Shown one piece after another: positions 6,270-15,685 of a DNA stretch of 22,545 nucleotides (the first letter of the stretch is position 1; every line of letters starts with the position of its first letter). The DNA comes from an uncultured Thalassolituus sp. (GTDB lineage: Bacteria; Pseudomonadota; Gammaproteobacteria; Pseudomonadales; Oceanobacteraceae). The notes under the pieces are model-generated. The model did not search any database. It saw nothing but the letters and a program-made list of their open reading frames with translations, and had not been told where the DNA came from. Position numbers and translations under genes: made by a program. The DNA lies in assembly GCA_913054055.1 (NCBI GenBank), contig CAJXIT010000012.1, forward strand, positions 1 through 22,545, read 5' to 3'.

Positions 6270-9200
6270 ATGTTTAGCACAGTTTTGATTGCAAATCGTG
6301 GGGCCATTGCCACTCGCATTATTCGCACATTAAAATCCTTAGGTATTCGCTCGATTGCTGTTTACCATGAAGCGGACAAAGATTCTTTGCACGTTCAGCA
6401 AGCGGATACAGCCGTCTGCTTAGGAAACGGATCGGTCGCCGATACCTACCTAAATATTCAAAACATAATCCATATTGCTAAAGAGCATGGTGCCGATGCC
6501 ATTCACCCTGGTTACGGATTTTTAAGTGAAAACACACACTTTGTAGAAGCCTGCGAAACTCACAACATCACGTTCATTGGCCCAACCACGGATCAAATGG
6601 AACTGTTTGATTTAAAACATTTAGCCCGAGAGGCCGCTGAAAAAGCAGGTGTGCCATTAGTACCCGGCACCCCATTATTAACCAAACAAGAAGAGGCCAT
6701 TGAATGGGCCAATAAAATTGGCTATCCAATCATGCTAAAAAGCACCGCCGGTGGCGGTGGTATTGGTATGCAAGCTTGCCATAACAACGACGATTTAAAC
6801 CATGCTTGGGAAAGCGTGAAACGCCTTGGCGCCAATTATTTTTCAAATGACGGCGTGTTTCTAGAAAAACTTATAGAGCACGCTCGCCATATTGAAGTAC
6901 AAATATTTGCTGACGGAAAAGGCAAAGCCATTAGCTTAGGCGAACGGGATTGCTCGGCACAGCGTCGCAATCAAAAAGTCATCGAAGAAACCCCTGCCCA
7001 TGATCTGAGCCAAGCCGTACGAGAAGAACTGCACAACACAGCCGAGCGACTCATGGCCTCGGTTCAATACCGAAATGCAGGTACGGTTGAATTCATTTAT
7101 GACGCCACTGAAAAACAATTTTACTTTTTAGAGGTGAATACTCGATTGCAAGTGGAACACGGTGTTACTGAACAAGTATGGGGCATCGATTTAGTTGAAT
7201 GCATGGTAAAACAAGCGGCTAATGAACTGGGGGATTTGCACGCACTCAAACAAACATTAACCCCTAAAGGCCACAGTATTCAGGCCCGCATTTACGCTGA
7301 AAATCCGGCTCAAGATTTTATGCCAAGCAGCGGCTTATTATCTCAAGTAAGCTGGCCTAAAGCTGAATCCGTCCGAATCGATAGCTGGGTTGAATCAGGC
7401 ATTGAAGTGCCTGCTTTGTTCGACCCCATGATTGCAAAAGTCATTGTCACTGAAAGCAATCGAGACCAAGCCATCAAACAACTCAAACATACATTGGATC
7501 AAAGTGTTATTTATGGCATTCAAACTAACAAAGCCTATGTACAAGCTATATTAAATGGCCCAATGCAGACAGAAGAAAATAACAAACAGCTTTTTACAAA
7601 CACCTTGCTGAACTTTAAAGCCAGTACACCCAGTTTTTCTGTATTAAGTGGCGGCACACAAACAACCATTCAAGATTTTCCCGGAAGACAACAGCACTGG
7701 CATGTTGGCGTGCCACCTTCTGGACCTATGGACAGTGTGAGTTTTCGATTAGCCAATCAGTTATTAGATAACCCACTGGATGCGGCTGCATTAGAAATTA
7801 CGTTAAACGGCCCAACGTTAAAGTTTCATGTGCCCTGTCATGTTGCGATAGTTGGCGCCCCATTTAAAACCGCATTGGATCAAACCGACGTTCCCATGAA
7901 TCAAGTGCTCAGCATTAAGGCCGGACAAACCTTAAGCATTGGGAAATTAGCGGATCAAACAGGCGCCCGTTGCTACCTAGCCATTAAAGGTGGCATTCAA
8001 TGCCCGGATTATTTAGGTTCAAAGTCGACGTTTACTTTAGGGCAATTTGGCGGACACGTAGGCCGGGCCTTGCGCACTGGAGACGTCATAGAACTGGATG
8101 CAAATTGCACCATTAACGAAGCGTTACCTTCTTTCAGTGAACCCCATGCTATATCAGAAATATTAACTCCAGAACTGACTCAACTCAGAGTCATTTATGG
8201 TCCCCATGGTGCCCCTGACTTTTTCACTGACAATGACATCGATACTTTTTTTAATCACATTTGGGAAGTGCATTACAATTCTTCGCGAACAGGGGTGCGT
8301 TTAATTGGTCCGAAACCCACATGGGCCCGTGACAGCGGCGGCGAAGCCGGCATGCACCCATCCAACATTCATGACAACGCTTACGCTTTTGGCACCGTTG
8401 ACTTTACTGGTGACATGCCGGTTATTTTAGGCCCCGACGGTCCATCACTAGGGGGGTTTGTTTGCCCTGCAACGGTGATCACCGCTGACCTTTGGAAATT
8501 AGGCCAACTAAAAGCAGGCAGTAAAATTCAATTTATTCCTGTGAACCATGAGCAAGCGGTTGCCGCTGAACAGGGTCATTTAAATACGCTGCCAAAGCTA
8601 TTACTGCCAGAGAATGATTCAGAAGCAAAATTTGAATCCGTCAATTCATTAACCAGCCCTATTATTCATAATGGAAAATTGGGAGACGATCATGTGGTAT
8701 GCCGCTTAGCCGGCGATCATTTTTTATTGGTTGAAATAGGCCCTCTTGAATTAGATATTCCTCGTCGCTTTAAAGTCCATGCGTTAATGCTTTGGTTAGA
8801 GCAACAAAACATACACGGATTACGCGAGCTCACTCCCGGCATTCGATCACTGCAAATACACTTTGATTCAATGGCTATTTCACTTGCTCAGTTAATCGAA
8901 ATCATTAATGCAGGTTGCAAACATGTGGCCAGCAGTGAAAACCTTAGTGTGCCCTCTCGTATCGTGCATTTACCGTTGAGCTGGGATGATGAAGCTTGCC
9001 AGTTGGCCATTGAGAAATACATGCAATCGGTAAGGGCCGATGCCCCATGGTGCCCCAGCAATTTAGAGTTTATTCGTCGAATCAACGGCCTTAAAGACAT
9101 TCAAGCCGTAAAAGACACCGTGTTTGATGCCAATTATTTAGTCATGGGTTTAGGGGATGTTTACTTAGGCGCCCCCGTGGCAACCCCATTAGACCCAAGG

Positions 9201-9899
9201 CACAGATTGGTCACCACTAAATACAATCCCGCACGGACTTGGACGGCCGAAAATTCAGTGGGGATAGGTGGCGCTTACATGTGTGTATACGGCATGGAAG
9301 GCCCAGGTGGGTATCAGTTTGTGGGTCGTACCTCACAAATGTGGAATCGTTACAGAAAAACCCAGGACTTTAAGCAACCCTGGCTATTAGAGTTTTTTGA
9401 TCAAATTAAATTTTATAAAGTTTCTCCTGAAGAACTGGCTGACATTCGAGAAGGACTGCCAAAAGGCAAAGTATCTTTACGCATCGAAGAAACGCAATTC
9501 AATTTAAATGACTACCAAGACTTTTTAACTCACCACCACGATTCTATTTCTGACTTTATTGAGCAAAGAGAATGCGCATTTGATGAAGAACTCGAACAAT
9601 GGAAAAAGAACGGACAACTCACTTACGAACAAGTAGAAGAAGCATTAGAAGACACAGATGCTCTGGACATTCCTGATAACTGTGAAGTGATGGACAGCCC
9701 CGTTTCAGGCAGTGTTTGGCAGTGCACAGTGAAAGCCGGTGAAACCGTTAAAGCGGGCCAAGTGTTAATGATTTTAGAATCCATGAAAATGGAGATTGAA
9801 ATTCACGCGCTCTGCGATGGCACCGTTCACAGCCTATTAAAGGATCAAGGGCAAGGGATACAGGCAGGTCAACCATTAGTGCTGATTGAAACCCTTTAG
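6270..9899 (+). CDS. uca: Urea/guanidine carboxylase, biotin-dependent (probable guanidine carboxylase)
   Basis: A 1209-aa multidomain biotin enzyme. Order: biotin carboxylase (1 to about 450) with HPGYGFLSEN (79-88), the glycine loop GGGGIGMQ (161-168) and EVNTRLQVEH (288-297); a KipA-like carboxyltransferase half beginning about 455 (GGTQTTIQDFPGR); a KipI-like half (about 800-1030); and a C-terminal biotinyl domain with ESMKM, biotin Lys1173. The length is normal for bacterial enzymes without a fused hydrolase. It carboxylates guanidine (or urea) with ATP and bicarbonate. Two guanidine riboswitches and the UAAP pair argue that guanidine is the true substrate, although databases call such proteins urea carboxylase. 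AGGA (6259-6262) precedes the ATG. Allophanate hydrolase follows after 27 nt. Confidence 0.93.
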   Translation: MFSTVLIANRGAIATRIIRTLKSLGIRSIAVYHEADKDSLHVQQADTAVCLGNGSVADTYLNIQNIIHIAKEHGADAIHPGYGFLSENTHFVEACETHNITFIGPTTDQMELFDLKHLAREAAEKAGVPLVPGTPLLTKQEEAIEWANKIGYPIMLKSTAGGGGIGMQACHNNDDLNHAWESVKRLGANYFSNDGVFLEKLIEHARHIEVQIFADGKGKAISLGERDCSAQRRNQKVIEETPAHDLSQAVREELHNTAERLMASVQYRNAGTVEFIYDATEKQFYFLEVNTRLQVEHGVTEQVWGIDLVECMVKQAANELGDLHALKQTLTPKGHSIQARIYAENPAQDFMPSSGLLSQVSWPKAESVRIDSWVESGIEVPALFDPMIAKVIVTESNRDQAIKQLKHTLDQSVIYGIQTNKAYVQAILNGPMQTEENNKQLFTNTLLNFKASTPSFSVLSGGTQTTIQDFPGRQQHWHVGVPPSGPMDSVSFRLANQLLDNPLDAAALEITLNGPTLKFHVPCHVAIVGAPFKTALDQTDVPMNQVLSIKAGQTLSIGKLADQTGARCYLAIKGGIQCPDYLGSKSTFTLGQFGGHVGRALRTGDVIELDANCTINEALPSFSEPHAISEILTPELTQLRVIYGPHGAPDFFTDNDIDTFFNHIWEVHYNSSRTGVRLIGPKPTWARDSGGEAGMHPSNIHDNAYAFGTVDFTGDMPVILGPDGPSLGGFVCPATVITADLWKLGQLKAGSKIQFIPVNHEQAVAAEQGHLNTLPKLLLPENDSEAKFESVNSLTSPIIHNGKLGDDHVVCRLAGDHFLLVEIGPLELDIPRRFKVHALMLWLEQQNIHGLRELTPGIRSLQIHFDSMAISLAQLIEIINAGCKHVASSENLSVPSRIVHLPLSWDDEACQLAIEKYMQSVRADAPWCPSNLEFIRRINGLKDIQAVKDTVFDANYLVMGLGDVYLGAPVATPLDPRHRLVTTKYNPARTWTAENSVGIGGAYMCVYGMEGPGGYQFVGRTSQMWNRYRKTQDFKQPWLLEFFDQIKFYKVSPEELADIREGLPKGKVSLRIEETQFNLNDYQDFLTHHHDSISDFIEQRECAFDEELEQWKKNGQLTYEQVEEALEDTDALDIPDNCEVMDSPVSGSVWQCTVKAGETVKAGQVLMILESMKMEIEIHALCDGTVHSLLKDQGQGIQAGQPLVLIETL

Positions 9900-9926
9900 A
9901 ATTTTAAAATATTATTAGGAAACACC

Positions 9927-11711
9927 ATGTATAACTTAAACATTACTGCATTAAAAAATGCTTATAAAGATAAACAGTTCACCCCAAAAGCGTTACTGCA
10001 TCGCTTGCGAGAACAAGCGCTTGAGCAACAAGACTATAATGCTTGGATCACGCTATTAAGCCCTGAACAACTTGATGGTTACCTGAATAAACTTAATGAA
10101 TATTCTATTGACGACTTACCATTATACGGTGTGCCGTTTGCCATAAAAGATAACATTGATTTAGCCGGTGTACCCACCACAGCCGCTTGCCCAGACTTTG
10201 CTTACACCCCTTCAGACAATGCTTTTGTGGTGGATCAATTAATAAAAGCCGGGGCCATTCCTCTTGGAAAAACCAACTTAGACCAATTTGCCACTGGGCT
10301 TGTGGGTGTGCGATGCCCCTATGGTGAAGGGAAAAATACGTTTAACCCGGATTATGTATCTGGCGGTTCCAGCGCAGGATCAGCCATCAGTACTGCCCTT
10401 GGCCAAGTGAGCTTTGCATTAGGCACAGATACCGCTGGCAGTGGTCGTGTGCCAGCAGCGTTTAATAATTTAATTGGTCATAAACCCACAAAAGGTTTAT
10501 TCAGCAATACCGGTTTGGTGCCAGCCTGTTTAAGCTTGGATTGCATTACAGTATTTGCATTAAATACACAGGACGCTGCATTGGTCACTCAGGTGGCTGG
10601 CCAATATGATACGCAAGATAGTTACGCCAGAAAAAATTCACCGACCAATCAATTACGATATTTTGAACCTAAAGTACCTAGCCAATTTACTTTCGGCGTG
10701 CCCACTGAGTTAGACTTTTATAATAATTCAGAAACCCAAGCATTATTTGAACACACCATCGAACGCTTACAAGCATTAGGCGGAAAAAAAGTAGATGTGG
10801 ATTTTACCCCTTTCACCGAAGCTGCAAAATTATTATACGAAGGACCTTGGGTAGCGGAACGCTGGCTGGCCACAAAAGATGTGAAGCGTGAATCCATGTT
10901 AGAGGTGATTCAAACCATTATAGGATCCGCCGAAAGCAAAACCGCTGCCGATGCGTTTGACGCTCAATATCAACTGCAGGCATATAAAAAAATCTGTGAC
11001 GCTCAAGTGAACGCTGTGGACTTTATGTTAACCCCCACCTGCCCCACTCAGTTCACTCGTGAAGAATTACGACAAGAGCCCATTAAGTACAATTCTATTT
11101 TAGGTACGTACACCAATTTCATGAACCTATTGGATTACAGCGCCACAAATATTCCGGTAGGACGAACTGAAAATGGCGTTAGCTGGGGCGTTACCTTATT
11201 CAGCCATGCGTTCACCGACATGATGTTACTAAGTTATGGTGGTGCGTTACATAAAGAATTAGATTTACCTCAAGGCACCAGCAACCTCTCCCTAGAACCC
11301 TTTACTGAAAACGGTATTCCAAAACCAAGCAATATGATTAACGTTGTGGTTTGCGGCGCGCACTTAGAAGGGTTTCCTCTAAACTGGCAACTAACCGAAC
11401 GAGAGGCAAAGTTGGTGGCCAAAACCAAAAGTTCTGATCACTATCAACTTTATGCGCTGCCAGATGGTAAACGTCCAGCTATGCTGCGTGATGATGATCA
11501 GGGCAGTGCCATTGAAGTGGAAGTTTGGAGCATGCCCATAGAACACTTTGGCTCTTTTGTAGCAGGTATTCCTGCTCCATTAGGCATTGGCAAAGTAGAG
11601 CTGGCCGATGGCTCATGGCATTGTGGTTTTATGAGTGAAGGCAATGTAGTGGCTGATGCCACAAACATTACTGAATTTGGCGGCTGGGCTAATTACATTC
11701 AATCAAAATAA
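9927..11711 (+). CDS. atzF: Allophanate hydrolase
   Basis: A 594-aa amidase-signature enzyme that hydrolyses allophanate to ammonia and CO2 through N-carboxyurea, the last step of the guanidine pathway. The Ser-cisSer-Lys triad is visible: Lys74 in FAIKDN, the cis-Ser in GGSSAGS (S148/S149) and nucleophile Ser172 in GTDTAGSGR. The C-terminal domain (about 470-594), starting with VVVCGAHLEGFPLN, is the AtzF-specific domain that handles the carboxyurea intermediate; it is present, so the length is normal. AGGA (9917-9920) stands 6 nt before the ATG. It is the last gene of the operon, followed by a GC-rich hairpin. Confidence 0.93.
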   Translation: MYNLNITALKNAYKDKQFTPKALLHRLREQALEQQDYNAWITLLSPEQLDGYLNKLNEYSIDDLPLYGVPFAIKDNIDLAGVPTTAACPDFAYTPSDNAFVVDQLIKAGAIPLGKTNLDQFATGLVGVRCPYGEGKNTFNPDYVSGGSSAGSAISTALGQVSFALGTDTAGSGRVPAAFNNLIGHKPTKGLFSNTGLVPACLSLDCITVFALNTQDAALVTQVAGQYDTQDSYARKNSPTNQLRYFEPKVPSQFTFGVPTELDFYNNSETQALFEHTIERLQALGGKKVDVDFTPFTEAAKLLYEGPWVAERWLATKDVKRESMLEVIQTIIGSAESKTAADAFDAQYQLQAYKKICDAQVNAVDFMLTPTCPTQFTREELRQEPIKYNSILGTYTNFMNLLDYSATNIPVGRTENGVSWGVTLFSHAFTDMMLLSYGGALHKELDLPQGTSNLSLEPFTENGIPKPSNMINVVVCGAHLEGFPLNWQLTEREAKLVAKTKSSDHYQLYALPDGKRPAMLRDDDQGSAIEVEVWSMPIEHFGSFVAGIPAPLGIGKVELADGSWHCGFMSEGNVVADATNITEFGGWANYIQSK

Positions 11712-11721
11712 AGCTCTGTGA

Positions 11722-11743
11722 GCGCCTCTTTTTTGAGAGGCGC
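11722..11743 (+). terminator. Terminator-like hairpin ending the guanidine operon
   Basis: GCGCCTCT (11722-11729) pairs perfectly with AGAGGCGC (11736-11743) around a 6-nt T-rich loop, 10 bases after the allophanate hydrolase stop. No T-run follows the stem, so termination may be inefficient or the hairpin may only protect the 3' end. Confidence 0.6.
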
Positions 11744-11847
11744 CCATCCATCATCCCTACCTTAACCCATGATTTTCAGCGCCATAAAGCAAAAATTAAA
11801 ATCATTCTGCAATAAACCTGACTTGCCGTAAACAAAGCGCTTAACCT

Positions 11848-13557
11848 ATGTTTAGACTACTGCTATCTTTTACACCTATTTTTTTTAAGCCTGTAGAACG
11901 AGACATTATGACCTTAATGCAAAAGGTATATTGGTTCATTGCCACCCTAGGCAATGGTACTGCCATTTTTTGGTTAACTTCTGAACACAGTATCGCACCG
12001 ATTATATTACTGCTGGCCACACTGGCTTACACCTGTGTGGGCGCTTACGATTTATTTTTTAGCGCACACAGCCTTAATCGCCTATATCCTGTGGCCGCGT
12101 ATATTCGTTATTTTTTAGAATCGTTTCGCAAAGAAATCCATCAATACTTTATCGCCAGTGACACAGACGAATTACCTTTTAATCGTGAACAGCGTACCTT
12201 GGTGTATGAACGTGCAAAAAACATTCGCGACACCATCGCCTTTGGCACACAAAGAGATTTAATGGCTGAAGACTACATTAGCCTTTGGCACAGCATGGCC
12301 CCCACTCACGTCAAACCTGAATTTCAACGCATAACCATTGGCGGCAAAGATTGCAAACAACCCTATAGCGCCGCTTACCTAAATGTTTCGGCCATGAGCT
12401 TTGGTGCATTAAGCAGTCAAGCCATTGAAGCCCTAAACCTAGGTGCCAGCAAAGGTGGCTTTTATCACAACACTGGCGAAGGCAGTGTGAGTCAGTACCA
12501 TTTAAAACATGGCGGTGACATAGTTTGGCAAATAGGCTCAGGCTTATTTGGTTGTCGTACCCCTGAAGGATCGTTTGACCCAGAACGCTTTTCAACCATG
12601 GCAAAAACAGATGCCATAAAAATGATCGAAATTAAATTATCTCAAGGCGCTAAACCCGGCCATGGCGGTGTATTACCCAAAGCCAAAATCACAGACGAAA
12701 TCGCCGCCATTCGTGTGATTTCAAAAGATAGGGATTGTGTCTCCCCTGCAGCGCATCCTGAATGCCAAACCCCCACTCAACTTTTAAGTTTTGTGAAAAC
12801 CCTGCGTGATTTAAGTGATGGCAAACCCGTTGGATTTAAATTGTGCTTAGGCAACCCAGCCGAATTTTTAAGCATCTGTAAAGCCATGCTAGAAACCCAA
12901 ATCTATCCAGACTTTATTACCGTTGACGGTGCCGAAGGCGGCACTGGCGCCGCACCGGTAGAATTTTCTAACCGCCTTGGCATCACCTGTTTGGATGCTG
13001 TGTATTTGGTTAACAGCATGTTGATTGGTTGCGGACTGCGTGATGACATAAAAATTATCGCAGCAGGAAAAACCGCCTCCAGCTTTGACCTGCTCAGTAA
13101 AATTGCCGTAGGCGCCGATACGGTGAATGCTGCACGCACCATGATGATGGCCCTTGGATGCATTCAAAGCCAAGCCTGTAATACCAATGAGTGCCCAACT
13201 GGGGTGGCAACACAAGACCCTGTGCGCGGCAAAGCCATTAATGTTGCCAGCAAAGGCCAGCGTGTTGCGAATTTTCAGCAAAACACCATCAAGGCCTTTT
13301 TTGAGTTGGTGGGCAGTATGGGGCTGAATAATCCAAAGCAGCTAACACCAAACATGCTAAAACGCCGCGCGGCAAATGGACTGACAATCTCTTGGGGGTC
13401 ACTGGCCCCTTTATTAGAAACAAACTGCTTAGTGAACGAAAGCGCTCGCAATCACTTAGACCCGCAATGGCAGAACTGGTGGGAATGTGCCAGCAGCGAG
13501 CACTTTTACATTGCCGATAAGGCAGCCCTGCATTATCCAAGCGCCATCGCTCACTAG
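11848..13557 (+). CDS. FMN-binding glutamate-synthase-family protein with N-terminal membrane helices
   Basis: A 569-aa protein whose body matches the central FMN/Fe-S part of glutamate synthase without the amidotransferase domain. Seen: SAMSFGALS (181-189), QGAKPGHGG (266-274), a DGAEGGTGAAP FMN/phosphate loop (about 357-367) and a 3Fe-4S Cys pattern C438-x5-C444-x4-C449 (CIQSQACNTNECPTGVATQ). Two hydrophobic segments near 27-45 and 49-70 suggest anchoring in the inner membrane, with the catalytic body in the cytoplasm. The physiological reaction of this stand-alone family is not well defined; glutamate synthesis with another amino-group or electron donor is possible. ATG 11908 (residue 21) is an equally plausible start, as neither has a strong ribosome site. 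It is separated from the ammonia-releasing operon by a hairpin. Confidence 0.85.
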   Translation: MFRLLLSFTPIFFKPVERDIMTLMQKVYWFIATLGNGTAIFWLTSEHSIAPIILLLATLAYTCVGAYDLFFSAHSLNRLYPVAAYIRYFLESFRKEIHQYFIASDTDELPFNREQRTLVYERAKNIRDTIAFGTQRDLMAEDYISLWHSMAPTHVKPEFQRITIGGKDCKQPYSAAYLNVSAMSFGALSSQAIEALNLGASKGGFYHNTGEGSVSQYHLKHGGDIVWQIGSGLFGCRTPEGSFDPERFSTMAKTDAIKMIEIKLSQGAKPGHGGVLPKAKITDEIAAIRVISKDRDCVSPAAHPECQTPTQLLSFVKTLRDLSDGKPVGFKLCLGNPAEFLSICKAMLETQIYPDFITVDGAEGGTGAAPVEFSNRLGITCLDAVYLVNSMLIGCGLRDDIKIIAAGKTASSFDLLSKIAVGADTVNAARTMMMALGCIQSQACNTNECPTGVATQDPVRGKAINVASKGQRVANFQQNTIKAFFELVGSMGLNNPKQLTPNMLKRRAANGLTISWGSLAPLLETNCLVNESARNHLDPQWQNWWECASSEHFYIADKAALHYPSAIAH

Positions 13558-13916
13558 TACTGGCAACACTTTTTTCAAATGTGAAAGCTTATGTCTATTT
13601 TTATGAGCTTTCACACCCTAGTATTGAGCGATAATGTCTATCAATATTTAACTTTTTTGTGACCTAATTCGACACTCCCTCCACAGAATGCCTTTATTTA
13701 TCATGCTTCAAGCCATTTATAGTCATATCCCTTGGAATATAAGGCTATTCACATACTAGACATTCCCTTATATGATCCGCCCCAACAATTATTAATCGAT
13801 ACATTCAGATTGCGACAAACTGAGCAACCTCTCTAATAAGCAACTTAGTAGGCAGTCATTGGCTCTAACGGCTACTCTAGGTTCAAGCGCGGTCTAACAT
13901 TAGGTAAATCGACAAC
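13558..13916. other. 359-bp intergenic region upstream of the propionyl-CoA operon
   Basis: No gene is seen. It starts with a perfect 10-bp inverted repeat (13580-13589 / 13606-13615), probably the 3' hairpin of the upstream gene. An 8-bp inverted repeat ATATAAGG (13737-13744) / CCTTATAT (13766-13773) with a 21-base spacer may be an operator. A weak sigma-70 candidate is TTGCGA (13810-13815) with TAATAA (13834-13839). About 75 bases of leader would then precede ATG 13917. Confidence 0.4.
13580..13615 (+). terminator. Terminator-like hairpin after the FMN protein gene
   Basis: TGTGAAAGCT (13580-13589) and AGCTTTCACA (13606-13615) form a perfect 10-bp stem with a 16-nt AT-rich loop, 22 bases after the stop codon. 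There is no T-run downstream, so it may be a 3' stabiliser or a weak terminator. Confidence 0.45.
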
Positions 13917-15587
13917 ATGACAAAATCCAACACCGAACATAAACAAGATACGGTTACTCTGGAAAATCCTTTTGGCCAAGCCAAAGAAGTGGAATTCAGC
14001 ATTCCCGGCCAAGCCAGCTATGAGCCGGGCCTATATGAAGAAAGCCTTAAAAAAGGCTATGACCTAATCAAGCGCCCAAAAACGGCTCCGGGCGTGAACG
14101 CCATTACCCGTCAGCACAGCAAAAACCGCATGACCATTTGGGAACGTATTTCAGTATTAACTGATGAAGACCCAAAAGTGCTGTTTCAAAACTGGGGTAA
14201 AAACCTAGACGGCGCTGGCTTGGTAACCGCAGTTGTTAAAATTAACGGCCGCGATGTAGCACTATATGGACATGACTTTACGGTACGTGCCGGTTCAATG
14301 GACGCCACCAATGGTAAAAAACTGGCGCGTTTATTTGAACTGGCTGGAAAACGCCGCATTCCGCTTGTAGGCCTTAACGACAGTGCCGGCGCTTATGTGC
14401 CTGCCGGTGTTGGTGGTCTTGACGGTTACGCCGAAGCCTTCACGGCCTTGCGTAAAATTTCAGGGGTTGTGCCTTCTATTATGTGCATGTTCGGCTTTAA
14501 CGCAGGTGGCGGTTCTTACTTGCCACGCCAAGGCAGCTTTATGATTCAGCCAAACGATACCTTCTTTGGTTTAACTGGCCCAGGTGTTGTAAAAAGTGTG
14601 TTAGGTGAAGACGTGACACCGGATGAGCTAGGTGGCCCGGGTGTTCATAGCCAAAGCGGCGTCACCGACTTTGTTGTAAAAGACGAAGTAGCCGCACTGA
14701 AAAAAGTGAAACAACTTTTAAATTACATTCCAAATAACAACAGTGAACTGGCACCGGTTCAAAAAACATCCGATCCTATTGATCGTAAAACTTGGGACAT
14801 TGATATTCTATTGAAAAAAGCCTTCAACAGCCCAAGCGGTTTTAATACCCCGTTAGATGTGACCATCATGATTCAGCAACTTTGCGATCATGGGGATTTT
14901 ATGGAAATCCAACCGGACCGTGCACGCAATACCATCACCGCTTTAGGTCGTATGGGCGGCAACGTAATCGGTTTTGTGGCGAATAACTCGGCCGTGGCAT
15001 CAGGCCAAATTGATATTGCAGCCGCTTACAAAAATGCCCGCTTTATTCGCTTCTGTAATCTGTACAACATTCCTGTGATCTTTATGGAAGACACCACTGG
15101 CTTTTTACCCGGTAAAGATCAAGAAGCACAAGGCATCGTACAAGCGGGCCGCGCCATGCTAGACGCCATCATTGATTTGCGTACACCGCGCTTCTTATTA
15201 ATCATTCGCAACGCCTTTGGTGGTGCGTATGCGTCTTACAACAACTACCCAACCGGCGCTGACTTTGTAGTGGCCTTACCCTCTACCCGTGCTGCGGTAA
15301 TGGGCCCGGCTGGAATTGAATTTGTTTATAAAAACGAATTACGCGCCATTCGCGGTGCTGTAAAAGCTAAACAAGAAAGCGCTGACTGGGGCAAAGAACA
15401 AGAAGCCTTACTGGTGAAGCGCTACGAAGACGAATTAATGAACCCGAACGAAGCCTTAAGCCTTGGTAGTATTTCTCAAATTGTGATGCCAAGTGACTTA
15501 CGTAAAGTGCTGGCTGAGAACATGGAGTTTCATTTGAAACACTACACGCCTGAGCCGTTTAACTCAGTGCAAAGAGAGTTTTTCTAA
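13917..15587 (+). CDS. Acyl-CoA carboxylase carboxyltransferase (probable propionyl-CoA carboxylase beta subunit)
   Basis: A 556-aa carboxyltransferase of the crotonase-like, biotin-dependent acyl-CoA carboxylase family. It moves carboxyl from carboxybiotin to the alpha carbon of the acyl-CoA. N- and C-terminal halves each show the Gly-Gly oxyanion pair: NAGGGSYLPRQG (195-206) and NAFGGAYASYN (432-442). Length is normal. The next genes encode a biotin carboxylase/BCCP subunit, methylmalonyl-CoA epimerase and mutase, so propionyl-CoA is the likely substrate and (S)-methylmalonyl-CoA the product. It is the first gene of the operon, after a long leader; the ribosome site is weak (TAGGTAA, about 10 nt upstream). 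Sequence alone does not exclude acetyl-CoA or a longer-chain acyl-CoA. Confidence 0.88.
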   Translation: MTKSNTEHKQDTVTLENPFGQAKEVEFSIPGQASYEPGLYEESLKKGYDLIKRPKTAPGVNAITRQHSKNRMTIWERISVLTDEDPKVLFQNWGKNLDGAGLVTAVVKINGRDVALYGHDFTVRAGSMDATNGKKLARLFELAGKRRIPLVGLNDSAGAYVPAGVGGLDGYAEAFTALRKISGVVPSIMCMFGFNAGGGSYLPRQGSFMIQPNDTFFGLTGPGVVKSVLGEDVTPDELGGPGVHSQSGVTDFVVKDEVAALKKVKQLLNYIPNNNSELAPVQKTSDPIDRKTWDIDILLKKAFNSPSGFNTPLDVTIMIQQLCDHGDFMEIQPDRARNTITALGRMGGNVIGFVANNSAVASGQIDIAAAYKNARFIRFCNLYNIPVIFMEDTTGFLPGKDQEAQGIVQAGRAMLDAIIDLRTPRFLLIIRNAFGGAYASYNNYPTGADFVVALPSTRAAVMGPAGIEFVYKNELRAIRGAVKAKQESADWGKEQEALLVKRYEDELMNPNEALSLGSISQIVMPSDLRKVLAENMEFHLKHYTPEPFNSVQREFF

Positions 15588-15614
15588 ACCTCCCACAACA
15601 CCAAGATTTAAATT

Positions 15615-15636
15615 GAGAGACGTGGTTTGTTCTCTC
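15615..15636 (+). repeat. Small inverted repeat in the first propionyl-operon gap
   Basis: GAGAGA (15615-15620) and TCTCTC (15631-15636) can form a 6-bp stem with a 10-nt loop. No T-run follows. It lies just upstream of the REP-like element at 15652-15677 and may only be background structure. Confidence 0.3.
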
Positions 15637-15651
15637 TGAAACACAAAAAAT

Positions 15652-15677
15652 TGTAGGAGCGCACCCCGTGCGCGATT
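15652..15677 (+). repeat. REP-like element overlapping the start of the biotin carboxylase gene
   Basis: TGTAGGAG head, internal palindrome GCGCAC-CCC-GTGCGC (15659-15673) and CGCGAT tail match the REP-like family found in all later gaps of this operon. Here the element is single. Its AGGAG (15655-15659) lies 8 nt before GTG 15668, which itself is the 3' arm of the hairpin, so the repeat may supply the ribosome site and start codon. Confidence 0.7.
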
Positions 15678-15685
15678 TAAAAAAT

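Noticed and set aside
12889..13281. 130-aa open frame on the minus strand
   Set aside because: It lies wholly inside the FMN protein gene, whose motifs are clear. It is a shadow frame with no family signature.
13658..13674. CRP-like site TGTGA-N6-TCGAC
   Set aside because: Only the left half matches the consensus. The right half has too few matches to claim a binding site.
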